Of a DNA stretch of 64,000 nucleotides, positions 44,297 through 54,230 are shown piece after piece. This DNA is from Aplectana chamaeleonis. Its lineage: Eukaryota > Nematoda > Chromadorea > Rhabditida > Cosmocercidae. The translations under genes and the position numbers were made by a program. The notes beneath the pieces are model-generated. The model did no database searches. It was given only the letters and a program-made list of their open reading frames with translations, and was not told the origin of the DNA. The stretch is taken from contig JAPDOI010000186.1 in the NCBI GenBank assembly GCA_029168955.1, forward strand, positions 744,001-808,000, read 5' to 3'. The first letter of the stretch is position 1, and the number at the start of each line of letters is the position of its first letter.

Positions 44297-45060
44297 TTAG
44301 ACTTGGTCCGCTTCCGTGCAGGCTGAAGGGGTTTGTAGTTTCATCGAGAGACGACTTTGAACGATACGCTCACAGCATCGGAGGGAAATCACAACCAGGC
44401 AGGAATAAAGAAGAAGAATAGCATCTGAATGTGAGGGAATTAGTCCCTCATAAGGCGAGGTTGGCACTGGCTGAGAGAACCTACCACAGAGTCGCGCGGC
44501 ATCTCACGCGACTTCTTGGTAGGCTCTCTAAGGTGGACTCACCAAGTATAAGTGCGAATAGAATCCACTCGAAGAGCACTTCCTTAGGCATTTCACCGAT
44601 AAGCACATACAATACCACTGAGAATACGATCATGGTGATGCTAAAAAGGGACAATGTGCACGCTCACACTTGTAACAAACTCCACACCTGGAATATTTTT
44701 TCGCCGAAAGGGAATTTGAATCTCCTCAGTACTTATGTTTACCCAAGTTCATACTTTGCGCGAAAACGACAACGTTTTGGTGACATAGGTTGCAAAAGCC
44801 GCTTCTCGTCGCCCCCCGAGGGAGGTATGAACGCGATCAACGAGTATGTATAGACCATATTAATAAGTAACACACGTGTAGACGAAGCCGATGACTAGTA
44901 GAAGAATGTCGAGGACGAGATGAGAGACGAATAGACTTCGTCGCGCGACACAAACTCCAATCAGATAGGGGAAGAGGGTCAGGAGTTGACAGGCACACCA
45001 TAGATCAAACATTGTACGAGCAATGCAGGTTGCCGACGAGGAGAATGTAGAAAGTTGAGA
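44297..45060 (-). CDS. Small multi-pass membrane protein, LAPTM-like in appearance
   Basis: Three exons are read on the minus strand. Exon 1 is 44876-45060, after TTATTTTCAG; exon 2 is 44543-44640, after CCCTTTTTAG; exon 3 is 44297-44424, after CACATTCAG. All phases agree (0, 2, 1), and the product would have 136 residues from the acceptor, or 120 from the ATG at 45012 (MFDLWCACQLLTLFPYLIG). Hydrophobic stretches are LLTLFPYLIGVCV, HLVLDILLLVIGFVYTITMI running on through FSVVLYVLIG, VLFEWILFALILG and AILLLYSCLVVISL. The tail CCERIVQ..QTPSACTEADQV follows the last one. That arrangement suits a four-pass protein of the LAPTM/nematode small-TM type, but this is an impression, not a domain match. 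Exon 1 may have an upstream partner, as its 5-prime end is a splice acceptor. Confidence 0.6.
44478..44534. other. Hairpin within intron 2 of the membrane-protein gene
   Basis: GAGAGAACCTACCACAGAGT and ACTTCTTGGTAGGCTCTCT, with GTCGCG / CGCGAC inside, can fold into a stem of about 25 bp with a CGGCATCTCA loop. It lies in the 118-bp intron 44425-44542. It may be a small MITE or a structured intron segment. Confidence 0.5.
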
Positions 45061-45276
45061 CTGAAAATAAGGTTTGATAGACTCCTGGTACTTAGGTCAT
45101 TATTGATCAACTTTCATTCAAAGAGCATATATGTAATGTCCCTAAAAATATTGCGGAATTTCTTCTAATGTTGCCGATTTCCGTTTGGTGTCGCTCGGAG
45201 CCGCCTCCTGTTGCCTGGCGCAACGCAAGAAAACCGGCATCTTTCCTGCACTCCTCCGCGATTTCCACGGTTTCGC
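45061..45276 (-). other. Sequence upstream of the membrane-protein gene
   Basis: A minus-strand frame begins MPVFLRCARQQEAAPSDTKR near 45239 and runs to a TAG within an ATATTTTTAG acceptor-like word. It could be part of a first exon, but no donor joins it in frame to 45060. It is left uncalled. Confidence 0.3.
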
Positions 45277-45778
45277 CTAGAGGCAGCATACACGCTCGCC
45301 ATAATGCTTGAATCAGGGACCCAAACTGGGTCGCAGGTCTTCTAATAAAACGATTATGTCGTTGAAAGCGTCAAAAACGAGTTTGAATCACCGTATTTGA
45401 GTTTTGTTGAGTCATCAAACATGCAGTCTCCGCCCATTTCTTGGACACTTCCCGCCTCCCAATACAAATTTGTCCAAATTGATTGCTTTTTGACTGGTCT
45501 TTGATGCTTCCAACAGCAAAAGCTTTCTAGTACAGGCCGTGGAAGTCTACTGGCTTCGCTACCTCGACCATTTTGTCGCTAGTTTCGTCGTTTCAACTAA
45601 GCAGACATGCTGCGGTGTAACTCGTCCTTGTCCATTCTATTACAAAAAAACGTTAGTTTTACGTATGCATCGCGTTTTCGTAGTTTTTTTCGTCGGTTTC
45701 CAACACTACATACCTACTCCAAACCTTCGGTTTATGGCTTAAAATCGATATCATTTTCGAGCGTCTAAGCTGCCTTAA
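45277..45778. mobile_element. Family C-type element, reverse, first of a chain of four
   Basis: The ends AGGCAGCATACACGCTCG and CGAGCGTCTAAGCTGCCTTAA are inverted. The interior resembles family C in reverse (CCAAACTGGGTCG, AAAAACGAGTTTGAATCACC). The right TTAA is shared with the next element. The left flank is CTAG rather than TTAA. Confidence 0.65.
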
Positions 45779-46269
45779 AAGCAGTGTTCACGATAATCTT
45801 CAATTTTGAGATTAAGAGCTAAGTCGATTGTTTGGCCCCCGAGTAGAACTGCAGTGAAGAATAAACGGAGAAAAACGCACCAGAAGGGCACGAAATCCTT
45901 TACTCTCACCCCGCGTCTTTACTCTCAGTGGAACTGTTTGTTGTGACAATGAAATCGTTCGTTGATCCGTCTTTTGCTATTCTTCATGTTGTGTCGCTCC
46001 GCTCATTACTTTGGGCCCTAACTAATACGGTTTTGCCTAAAATAGTCTCCCATTTGGTTGGCTCCATTTTTCAACGGTGACAACCAACGTGAACATGTTC
46101 ATCCAACCGGACTACTAGTTCAGGCCAGGGAATAATATATCCCAAATAAGACTATTTAGTGCGTTTCCCGCCGTTTCTTCGTAATTTCGGTAACACTCGG
46201 TAGCCAACGCATTGTTTTGAGTGGAAAACTCGGGATCGAAAATCAAAAAAAAAAGAACACTGCGTTTAA
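45775..46269. mobile_element. Family A element, reverse, second of the chain
   Basis: It has TTAA borders with AGCAGTGTTCACGATAATCT at the left and AACACTGCGTTTAA at the right. The interior aligns with 25179-25669, with GAACATGTTCATCCAACCGG. Confidence 0.8.
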
Positions 46270-46758
46270 AGGCAGTGTTCACGATAAAAACCACGTCTGA
46301 TTTTTAGGTGGAGATCGTCAGCTGCGGGGCCTAGCGCAATCCTAACGTTGGAAAAACTAAGAAAAATGAGCTCGGAACTGTCCCCTACGGCCCCAAAGTT
46401 GGACACCGGTCACCTAGCCACACTCAGATGCACTTTCCACGTCCACCGACGTGAACAAATGAATGCTCGAGATTGTGAGATGAGCGATGATTTCCGATCA
46501 AAAGCCCTGTTCTTCCCTTTATTCCCAACTTCACTCTTCACTCAGGAAAGCTCGCATGCATTAGCTGCAAAAGACGTAAGCTACAAGCCTCGGACAACTC
46601 GTCCACCATGCTTCCCTAGCTCAATTTTTGAGAGATCATAACTCCGTTCCTAGAAGGTCTTGTACGATTTCAGAAACATCATCGGAATCAGCATGGGACC
46701 GTCTTCAAGATAGACTGAAAAGCAGGAAAACGATTCTTATCGTGAACACTGCCTTTAA
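46266..46758. mobile_element. Family B element, reverse, third of the chain
   Basis: The ends are AGGCAGTGTTCACGATAAAA and TTATCGTGAACACTGCCT. The interior has AAGCCTCGGACAACTCGTCC. It is 493 bp, collinear in reverse with 42026-42518. Confidence 0.85.
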
Positions 46759-47246
46759 AGGCAGTGTTCACGATGATTTTCGTCCCCGAGTTTTCCACAT
46801 AAAACAATGCGTTGTCCTCCAAGTGTTACCTAAATTACGAAGAAACGGCTTGAAACGCATTAAAACATCTTATTTCAGTGACACTATTCTCCGGCCGGAA
46901 CTAGTTGTCCGATTGAATGAACATGTTCACGATGGCTGTCACCGGTGAAAAGTGGGGTTAATACGAAATGGAAGAATATTTCAGGTAAAACAGTGCTAGT
47001 TAGGGTCTGAAGGGAAGAATATAGCAACAGAGAGTAGAGAATGGCAAAAGACGGGTCCACAAAAGATTTCATTGTCACAACGAACAGTTCCTGAGAGAGT
47101 AAAAAGGTGGGGTGCGAGTAAAGGATTTGGTGCCCTTCTGGGGCGTTTATCTCGATTTCTTCGTCAATTCAGTTCTACACGGTGGCCAAACAATCGATCT
47201 AGCGATTAATCTCAAAATCGAAGATTATCGTGAACACTGCCTTTAA
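46755..47246. mobile_element. Family A element, forward, fourth of the chain
   Basis: It is 492 bp between TTAA sites, with AGGCAGTGTTCACGATGATT and GATTATCGTGAACACTGCCT ends. It serves as the uninterrupted reference for the split element at 17539-19915. Confidence 0.88.
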
Positions 47247-47497
47247 CTTAGGATCTTTTCCGCCAGTTATTGCGTAGTGTCGGTCATTGTAAAATGCTAT
47301 CACTCACATGCCCACAGATTTGCGAAATTCTTGTCAACTGCTTCTCAGTTTTCTGTTCTACCGCTCATTCTCTACTACTATAGGCTCTTCTTGTATATTG
47401 GCGTCCATCGCTGGCGTCGCTGGTGTTGCTTAATCCGGGTTTATACTTACCTACCGCATACCACATGGATATGGTTGATGTGCGTTGCGGTGCTTAC

Positions 47498-47915
47498 CAG
47501 GGCTGTGCGTTATAACGTTAACGTGTTGGAGGATTAACGGGTTAACGCATTTTTTTCTGGGAAAACGATTAACGCTTAACGAAAAATTCCAAAAAACACG
47601 TCAAATTAGTTCGTTGTTCGTGGTGAAATTATGGCACTGATGATCTGCTCCAAAGACAAATTTTGAAAGTGTCGCCGAGCGTGTCGCGTTGGGTTGCGGC
47701 GCCGTCAGTTTCTTCTCGGCTTGTAATATTCAACATCAATGGAGAGTCATTTCCGTGTTCGGAGTGTATGCTTTCGTACGGAACGTACTTTACGAATTTC
47801 ATGGGACCTCTGGTGATTTATCAATTTTTCCTGTAAACAGGTAATGCTTTTTGATTTTTTACGACGCGGTTGTTTTTGAGAATCAACGATTAATTCCCAT
47901 TAGCACAGACCCCTG
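47498..47915. mobile_element. hAT-like MITE, 418 bp, with perfect 8-bp duplication
   Basis: GTGCTTAC flanks both ends exactly (47490-47497, 47916-47923). The termini are CAGGGCTGTGCGTTATAACG and, imperfectly, TTAGCACAGACCCCTG. The arms contain TTAACGTTAACG-type words. It shares its first 13 bases with the 2.3-kb element at 4752-7053, so both could use one transposase. Confidence 0.85.
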
Positions 47916-47923
47916 GTGCTTAC

Positions 47924-48327
47924 CATCTATTTTGAGGTCAGATTTCCTCTGGTCATCCGCGTGCATGTGCGCCCGTATGCTGCTTCTCCTTCTCCTCCAC
48001 ACTCTCTCGCTGCCTGTCCCTTTGCACCGCAAGGGCACGCATGGGAACGAGGTGAACTCCACCCGAAAATAGAGGATAGCTAGTCGCGTGAAGTATGAAC
48101 CCACTTATGAACCAAGTTCCTACAACAACATTCTCACATTCTACGATACCCGTTGATCATGCCATTTGTGTCGCACGTTGCCGCCCACTGTCGCGTATCA
48201 CGATGTTATGTGTTCTCGCCTAGTGTTGCCCATATTCACAGAGAAGAGGTCAGCTGCACCCACTTTTTAAAATTTTCTGCAAAATCACTGGATCCACATT
48301 TCGCCCCTGATTGTAACCTACTGTCGC
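47924..48327. other. Unassigned sequence downstream of the Pro/Thr-rich gene
   Basis: A plus-strand frame includes a Leu-rich run (MLLLLLLHTLSLPVP) that resembles a signal peptide. It is only about 35 codons long with no exon partner found, and the opposite strand is also open. It is left uncalled. Confidence 0.35.
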
Positions 48328-51300
48328 TCACGCCGGAATCGCATACCTTTTAGAGAAACCGCTCCAGGAATGACCACCAACCTGGAAGTGTCCATTCCCA
48401 GATGTTGCCTCCTTGGCCTTCGTGGAGCCTTCCGGAGGATAATTGATCGTGCCGGCATCGATAGCAGCGTCGAGACTCCTATCAAATCCGTGCTTCACCG
48501 GTCGGGGACGAGGCGTTGTGGGCAACTGAAAATCAGTTCGTTGAATTCAGAAATTCAGATGAGGATGAATTTGGTTTACCTGCATCAAGACTGCGGGCGT
48601 CGGCGACGGCAGCTCGCTGCTGAGCTGTTCGAGGGTGCTTTTTTCTCGCGCTGGAGCCAAAGGTGGACGACCGGCGCTCAGCCGTTTTTCCTCCTCCGTC
48701 TGGACGCCTTCAGGAACCCACGGCGGTCTCGTCACAGGCTCCAAAGTAGTAGTCACGATAGGAGTCGGAGGTGGTGCCGTCTGTTTCCATGTGGAGACGA
48801 CATGGGTCTCGTAGAAGCTCTTCCTAGTGGGGGCTGGTGTTGTGGGTGGGATTTCTGCACTGGGTAGTGGCAGGTGTACAGTCGATATGCCGAGAGTGTC
48901 CTAAAAGGTCTGGCATCATCTAGTGGGTTATCTAACGTTTGAAATCTTTAACTGACATCTTTCTGATTTTTTTTCGGTTCGGTGATGGCAGTGGTTTTCG
49001 GGGCAGCCGCATGCGTCGTATAGTTCAACTCGTCCATTTCCCACATGAGACGAGTTTCCTCGGAAAGACGTCGTGACGGCTGAAAAGAGGATACACCAAT
49101 GACGAATTGGTAGGAAGGTCATGTGGTGCTTAATGGACTATTTATATACTCGCCGTGGGTTTCTTCGAAGCCACGTGCATTGGGTAGCCTCGAATGTGAC
49201 CTGAAATTTGTACAATAAAGTTGAATCAAATTAAAATGGAGGACACATTCTCTCCTAATGCCGGGATCATACTTGCGGCGATGAGGGACGCGACGCAATG
49301 TTCACCATCAATATCGACTGAAAATCGATATGCCTGATATGCGCTGTCGCTGGTCGCGCGAGGTATGATCCCGGCCAAAAGCCTGCGGGTGGACTATAGT
49401 TAGGCCAGTGGCTTGCCTCCCCCCCCCAAAAAAAAATTCAAATCTCACCCGCGACTGGCGCGGCGGTCACGTGCCCCGGCCCGCTAATCGATGTAGGCCG
49501 AGAGAAGAGCGGCGCAGCTGATCACCTTACCATACCGCCAGCCGCGGGTGAGATTTAAATGTTTTTTTTCTCGAGGAGGCAAGCCACGGACTTGCTTTAC
49601 CTTTGTTAGAGAACCGAGGATCCAATGGATCGATTGCACCATGGAGAAAATTGCTCTGATGAGGTCGGGGGGTTGTGAAGCGAGGTAAGCCTGGTGAGGA
49701 AACGAGATGTCGGGGAGACTTTGTCTGCTCATTGGTTTCTGAAATGGCCAAATCAGAAGAGGAAAAGCTCACTTCTACATGGAAACAGACGATAACTAAA
49801 TTCAAATAGAAATTTTAAGCAAAAAAGTTGTTTATCAACAATATAAAATTCAATAAATAATGAATATCAAGTAGTAAACTCATATTGAAATTGAGTATTA
49901 CTTTCTGAACTGACCCGTTCGATGGTCTGTCCTATTTTGCTTCCGTCGATGTCCCTTCCGTCGTTTTTTCGTTGTCGTAGTGGTTTCCTCGGTTGTTGAC
50001 TGTAGCTGCTGTTCCAATTTCTTTTTCTTCTTTCCTTTACCTTTTCCTTTTCGTTTCTTCGGCTTTTCGACCACCTCTGCATCTTCATCCTTGGCCTAGA
50101 ATAATCATTCAACAAATGTTCTGTCAAATGTTCGCGTCCTGTTCAGGTAGAATAGGTAAGAAGCGTGCACGCCGAGGTGAAATCGGGTGAATAGAGTCAA
50201 ATTCGTGGAGCTGGTGCTGCTCTTTTTGTTCAAACAATTTCTCTTAATTTTCAGCATAAGCGCACCATAAGCGCCCCGTTAAATAGCTTCATTTCGACGA
50301 AACTTTTTACTCTTCTCATTCACTGTACATGAAGACGCAAAGGGGAGAGTGATTAATGGGGATTTCACGGCTTCCTTTCTAACAATAAGAAGGTTTGAAA
50401 CGACGAATTCGAGAACAATTTTTTTCTTGAAAAGACCCAGGATCTAGTTAGGGACACAGATTTCGTATTAGCATTTGAATTAACCTAGCATAATATAGCA
50501 TAACATAACATAACATAACATAACGTAACATAACATAACATAACATAACATAACATAACATAACATAACATAACATAACATAACATAATATAACGTAACA
50601 TAACATAACATAACATAACATAACATAACAAGATATTACATAACTTGACATAACATAACATTACATGACATAGCATGGCATAACATAACATTACATAACA
50701 TAGCATAACATAACATAACATAACATAACATAACATAACATGATATTACATAACTTAACATAACATAACATAGCATTACTTGACATAACATCACATAACA
50801 TAACATAACACAACAAAACATTAAATAACATCACGTAAAGTAGTATGGCATGACATGTCGTGACATTACATGACATAACATAAGATAACAAGAGCACTTT
50901 TCGTTTGGGTAAATTCAGCTGCGTGTAGCCGTAGACAGTTCGAAGGCGCATACATAGGTCTCCAGCCTATGAAAACATTTTAGTCAAGTCGGTATTGTTG
51001 TCAAAAGCGTAAATAGAGAGTGGACATGTAGACTCACAGAGACGCAGACTGCGCGAGAATACACCGAACCGACGAACAGTTCTGGATCTATCTACACGTG
51101 AATCGACGGAGAAAAATTACAGAGATGGTACCTCTTCTCCTCTTTGGAGAATCTTGGTGATGTAGACGAGGGGAGGAGCGTCGATGTCAATTTCCACCAT
51201 GTCTTCATCATCGCCCTAAATTTCGGAAAAGAAACTGTTGAAAGGCACCGGCCTGAAAAATACAAAAAAAAATAAAAAAAAGAGTAAAAAAAACAGGAGA

Positions 51301-51954
51301 ATCGCAAAAAAATACAAAGATAAAAAATTTGTAGAAAAAAAAACAAGACAATCTCAAAAAGTGGTCTACCACGTCGCTCATCGGTTTCACTCGATTTCTA
51401 ATCGTTTTCATCCGAAGACTGTCGCCATCGGCCGGCAATAGCTGAGTATTCGTCAGGGTCACCATGGTGGTCAGAATATCCTACGGCAAAACCGATTATT
51501 CTGATAAAAATTTTTTTTTGTACGTAATTACTTTTAGCCAGGAGGGAAATTTAGCGACCTTTCCTATAGAGTTTACAAAGTTTGAAGTCAAGAAATTCTA
51601 GAATTTCCTTGCATATGCTCACCTGATCAGATTTCTTCCTCTGCCTTGCAGACTTCGATCGCGGATCGAGGGCGACTTGTGGCAATATGGACCTTCAAGA
51701 GGATCATATTATGTCTTTGATCAGTTTTACAGCTGCTCCTCCAGACTGCATGAGATTTAAGATTCATTAACCAATAAAGCCCAACCTTTTAACCCGTTGG
51801 TGGTGCTCCTCGTCAAAGTAGTTCACTGCTGGGGGACTATCCGATGGAAATACAGGGATTCGAAGAACATCAATAGATCTCCGCCTGAGTAACTCTTCAC
51901 CCGGTGATGAAAAAGATGACAGCATGGAACAGCGGAAGTCGAAGTAGAAGTATT
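48328..51954 (-). CDS. Pro/Thr/Lys-rich protein of unknown function, ten candidate exons
   Basis: Minus-strand exons, 5-prime to 3-prime: 51786-51954, 51623-51692, 51391-51480, 51132-51215, 49915-50095, 49601-49738, 49150 or 49175-49200, 48957-49079, 48580-48900, 48328-48525. Acceptors are mostly TTTCAG or TTTAG. Phases agree throughout except around the seventh exon, which needs the weak CAC/GTGGCT donor (26 bp) instead of GCGA/GTATAT (51 bp). The product would be about 465 residues: an aromatic and acidic start (EYFYFDF), VKRSILPQVALDPRSKSA, acidic GDDEDMVEIDIDAPP, a basic KKRKGKGKGKKKKK run, then a Pro/Thr-rich half (PPPTPIVTTTLEP) ending SGFSKRYAIPA. No domain is recognised. Intron 6 holds two MITEs, intron 4 a CATAA microsatellite, and a mariner lies 34 bp upstream of the first visible exon. 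Earlier exons are probably missing. Confidence 0.6.
49260..49375. mobile_element. 116-bp MITE with CCGGGATCATAC ends, copy 2, in an intron
   Basis: CCGGGATCATACTTGCGGCG and GCGAGGTATGATCCCGG are the inverted ends. The core holds GCGACGCAATGTTCACCATC, the reverse of the 12158-12276 core. It lies in intron 6 of the Pro/Thr-rich gene. Confidence 0.85.
49406..49588. mobile_element. 183-bp TIR element in the same intron
   Basis: GTGGCTTGCCTCC .. CAAATCTCACCCGCG at the left is inverted as CGCGGGTGAGATTTAAAT .. GGAGGCAAGCCAC at the right, giving arms of about 50 bp. It lies 12 bp from the exon-6 donor. No second copy is seen. Confidence 0.75.
50487..50893. repeat. (CATAA)n pentanucleotide microsatellite, about 400 bp
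   Basis: ATAACATAACATAAC repeats with occasional substitutions for roughly 80 units. Because 5 and 3 are coprime, a 15-bp coding period arises and long open frames of Met/Leu/Cys/Tyr/Val appear on the minus strand; these are not genes. It lies in intron 4 of the Pro/Thr-rich gene. Confidence 0.95.
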
Positions 51955-52111
51955 CTGGAAACATACTTCCAACAGAACGAAAATAATACCAGGCCGTCCA
52001 ATAATTCCTGTCCGAAAATTTTCAAAATTTTATAATTTTCCTTAGAAGTGTTATAATATCAGGCAAGTGTTAGAACCTTCTAGAAAGTTCTCCAAAGTTC
52101 TACGCTAGGGG

Positions 52112-52118
52112 TATATAA
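52112..52118 (+). promoter_or_regulatory. TATA box of the mariner transposase
   Basis: GGGGTATATAAGGCGC lies 45 bp upstream of the ATG at 52157. The corresponding segment is deleted in copy 1, which would leave that copy without a promoter. Confidence 0.7.
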
Positions 52119-52156
52119 GGCGCAGTCGCCGCGTCTAGCTACCAGTACAAGCTAAA

Positions 52157-53171
52157 ATGGACCAAGGTCGAATTCGTACGTTCGTGTACTACGAGTGGCT
52201 GCTGGGCAACGACACGGGCACCGCGGTCGCCAACATCTGCAGAGCGTGCAAGGAGGATGCAGTGTCCCAAAGCACAGTCAGCCGCTGGTTCAATCGTTTC
52301 GAGAGCGGCGACACGAGCCTCGAGGACAGGGAGCACAGCGAGAGGCCTTCTACGGTGGATGATGACTAAGTCCGTCGCTGTATCAAGGAGAAGCCGGAAG
52401 CCACCACCCGTGAACTGGCGACGACGCTCGGCTGCAGCAAGTCCACCATCCACAATCGACCCAACTTACTCGGCTACCAACAAGGTTCTGGCCCGTTGGA
52501 TCCCCCACCGTCTGACGGACGCCAGCAAGCAGAGCAGCGTGGCCGTCTGCCAGTCCCTCCTCCTTCGCCCGCATCGCAAGGAGTTTCTCGAGGACCTGGT
52601 CACTGGGGATGAGAGCTGGGTCCTCTACGACAACGTCGCCCGCCGTGCCGTCTGGATCCCGCGCGGAGAAGAGCCGCCGACGACGCCGAAAGCCGACCTG
52701 CACCCGCTGAAGATCATGCTCTGCTGCTGGTGGGACACCAAGGGCATGCTGCACTTCGAGCTGCTCCCGCAAGGTAGGACGGTCACCGCCTCCATCTACA
52801 CCGATCAGCTCGAGAAACTCGCCGCCGCCATCCGAGAAAAGCGTCCCCGACGGGCCTCGGTCCACCTGCTGCACGACAACGCGCGCCCCCACGTGGCGAA
52901 GGAGACCCAGCAGAAGTCGGCGACGATTGGCTGGGAGACGGTTGCCCATCCGCCGTCTTCCCCGGACTTCGCCCCCTCCGACCACCACTTGTTCCGTCCG
53001 CTGAAGCACCATTTGGCCGGAAGAAAATTCACCAACTACGACAACCTCAAATCCGATAAGGCGGACTTCTTCGAGTCGCAGCCCCCGGAGCTCTGGGCGA
53101 AGGGCATCGGCGACCTGCTCAATCGATGGGCCACTGTTGTGGATAACTGTGGTGATTATATTGTTGATTAG
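52157..53171 (+). pseudogene. mariner transposase, one stop and one frameshift
   Basis: The DD34D transposase acts on the element ends to cut and paste at TA. It starts MDQGRIRTFVYYEWLLGNDT and keeps the helix-turn-helix part (VSRWFNRFESGDTSLEDREH). A TAA at 52367-52369 replaces the GAA Glu codon found in copy 1, and a single-base insertion near 52480 (CTACCAACAAGG) shifts the frame. From there VLARWIPHRL runs to the end GDYIVD. The catalytic aspartates are in TGDESWVLYDN, LLHDNARPH and SPDFAPSDHHLF. The length (about 338 codons) is normal for mariner. Two lesions make it inactive, but they differ from those of copy 1. Confidence 0.94.
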
Positions 53172-53182
53172 ACTTGTTTTTC

Positions 53183-53188
53183 AATAAA
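53183..53188 (+). terminator. AATAAA polyadenylation signal of the mariner
   Basis: AATAAA lies 12 bp after the stop codon, within the 3-prime sequence leading to the right terminal repeat. Confidence 0.6.
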
Positions 53189-53244
53189 GTTGAAAAAAAT
53201 TAAAAATGGTGAATTTTTCGGACAAGAATTATTGGACAACCTGG

Positions 53245-53760
53245 TATAAATTGATTGGAGGTGGTAAATGATAAATATATACAACAAGTTATAGTAGATG
53301 CTAAAAGAGAAACGATTCTTCACTAAACAGTGAGAGAATAATATTAATGAAATCGTGAATGGGAATGGGAAAAAACTCAAATGTGCAAATCAATAAGAAC
53401 TGCAAATCTAAAAGCTTATAATATTAATAAAAAATGTGAAAAAAGATTGCTGATATAGGTGGTCTGAAAAATCGTTAATTTAAATACGTCCAAGTGTATG
53501 GAGTATGCAAGTTCCCAGTAATAAAGCAGCCAATCAAGTAATATACCAGTCAAATTGTGAAAAATCGGTTCAGAAAAATTTCCGTTTCATCCTGCCTATA
53601 AAAAGTCAACATAGTCACTCGACCTTGATCGGGTGTTTCCCCAAGTTGGATCAAGCCAGCCAAATAAGCCAGGAAAATTCTTTTCCTCCCCAAAGTTTAC
53701 TTTTTTCTTCCCTTAAGTTTTTTTTAGACTAATTCAGCACCTTTTTTTGAAAAAATTTTG
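53245..53760. other. Unassigned AT-rich sequence
   Basis: Any 5-prime exons of the Pro/Thr-rich gene would lie here or further right, but none with convincing splice signals was found. No repeat is recognised. Confidence 0.35.
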
Positions 53761-53769
53761 AAGTTTCCT

Positions 53770-54230
53770 ATTTAATCTCAGGAAAACTTCTTTAAAAGTA
53801 GTCGAAAACAACCTACCGCTTATCCGAGTCATCACGTCCCTATGAATTCTATATGGTTTATGTATGCCAACTTGAATCTCGACTCGGAAAAAATGAAGGC
53901 AAAAATAGGTCGAGCACCACTTCAAAGTCTTGGGTGCAGATACATCGAATATTGAATTACGCCTCCCATCGGGTAAATATTTTTTCCAAATCGCTGTGTA
54001 AAAAATTCCCGCTTCACCATCGTCATAAATAATGGAAAAAAGTTTATGGTTTGTTAAGAAGGCGCATTTATTCCACCTTTTTGTAAGTACCTTTTTGAAG
54101 AATGTCAGCCGGCGGGTCCTGCAGCGACGGGCACACATCGCCGTATCAAACATGACAACTCGACATGGTTTTTTCCGCGTTTTCCCCTGATAACTGTTTC
54201 TTCAGATGAACTCCAGCTCAAGGGGTATGG
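53770..54230 (-). repeat. Dispersed coding-like repeat Y, copy 2
   Basis: On the minus strand it reads PLSWSSSEETVIRGKRGKN, and then in another frame CRTRRLTFFKK, IIYDDGEAGIFYTAIWKKYL and LKWCSTYFCLHFFRVEIQ. The corresponding parts of copy 1 (34940-35990) include WSSSEGATVRSKRGE and LKTFEWCASYFA. It lacks the TTAA insertion. A 139-codon open frame covers most of it. It may be a decayed gene or transposon domain; no family is recognised. Confidence 0.45.

Larger units (their letters stand above)
51989..53244 (+). mobile_element. mariner element copy 2, full length
   Basis: TA duplicates flank it (51987-51988, 53245-53246), and the termini CCAGGCCGTCCAATAATTC and GAATTATTGGACAACCTGG are inverted. 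It is 1256 bp, and it keeps the promoter-side sequence missing from copy 1. It is inserted 35 bp upstream of the first visible exon of the Pro/Thr-rich gene, in the opposite orientation. Confidence 0.95.

Noticed and set aside
44431..44853. Plus-strand ORF of 140 codons
   Set aside because: It lies antisense to the better-supported three-exon membrane-protein gene and crosses its intron hairpin.
47851..48072. Plus-strand ORF with a Leu-rich, signal-peptide-like run
   Set aside because: Its start lies inside the hAT-like MITE and its body is too short and isolated to support a gene.
50448..50951. Four minus-strand ORFs of 61-86 codons rich in Met, Leu, Cys, Tyr and Val
   Set aside because: They are products of the CATAA pentanucleotide repeat, whose 15-bp coding period lacks stops.
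52383..53012. Minus-strand ORF of 209 codons
   Set aside because: It is antisense to the mariner transposase, whose GC-rich codons leave the opposite strand open. The 138-codon frame at 23916-24332 is another-frame shadow of the other mariner copy.
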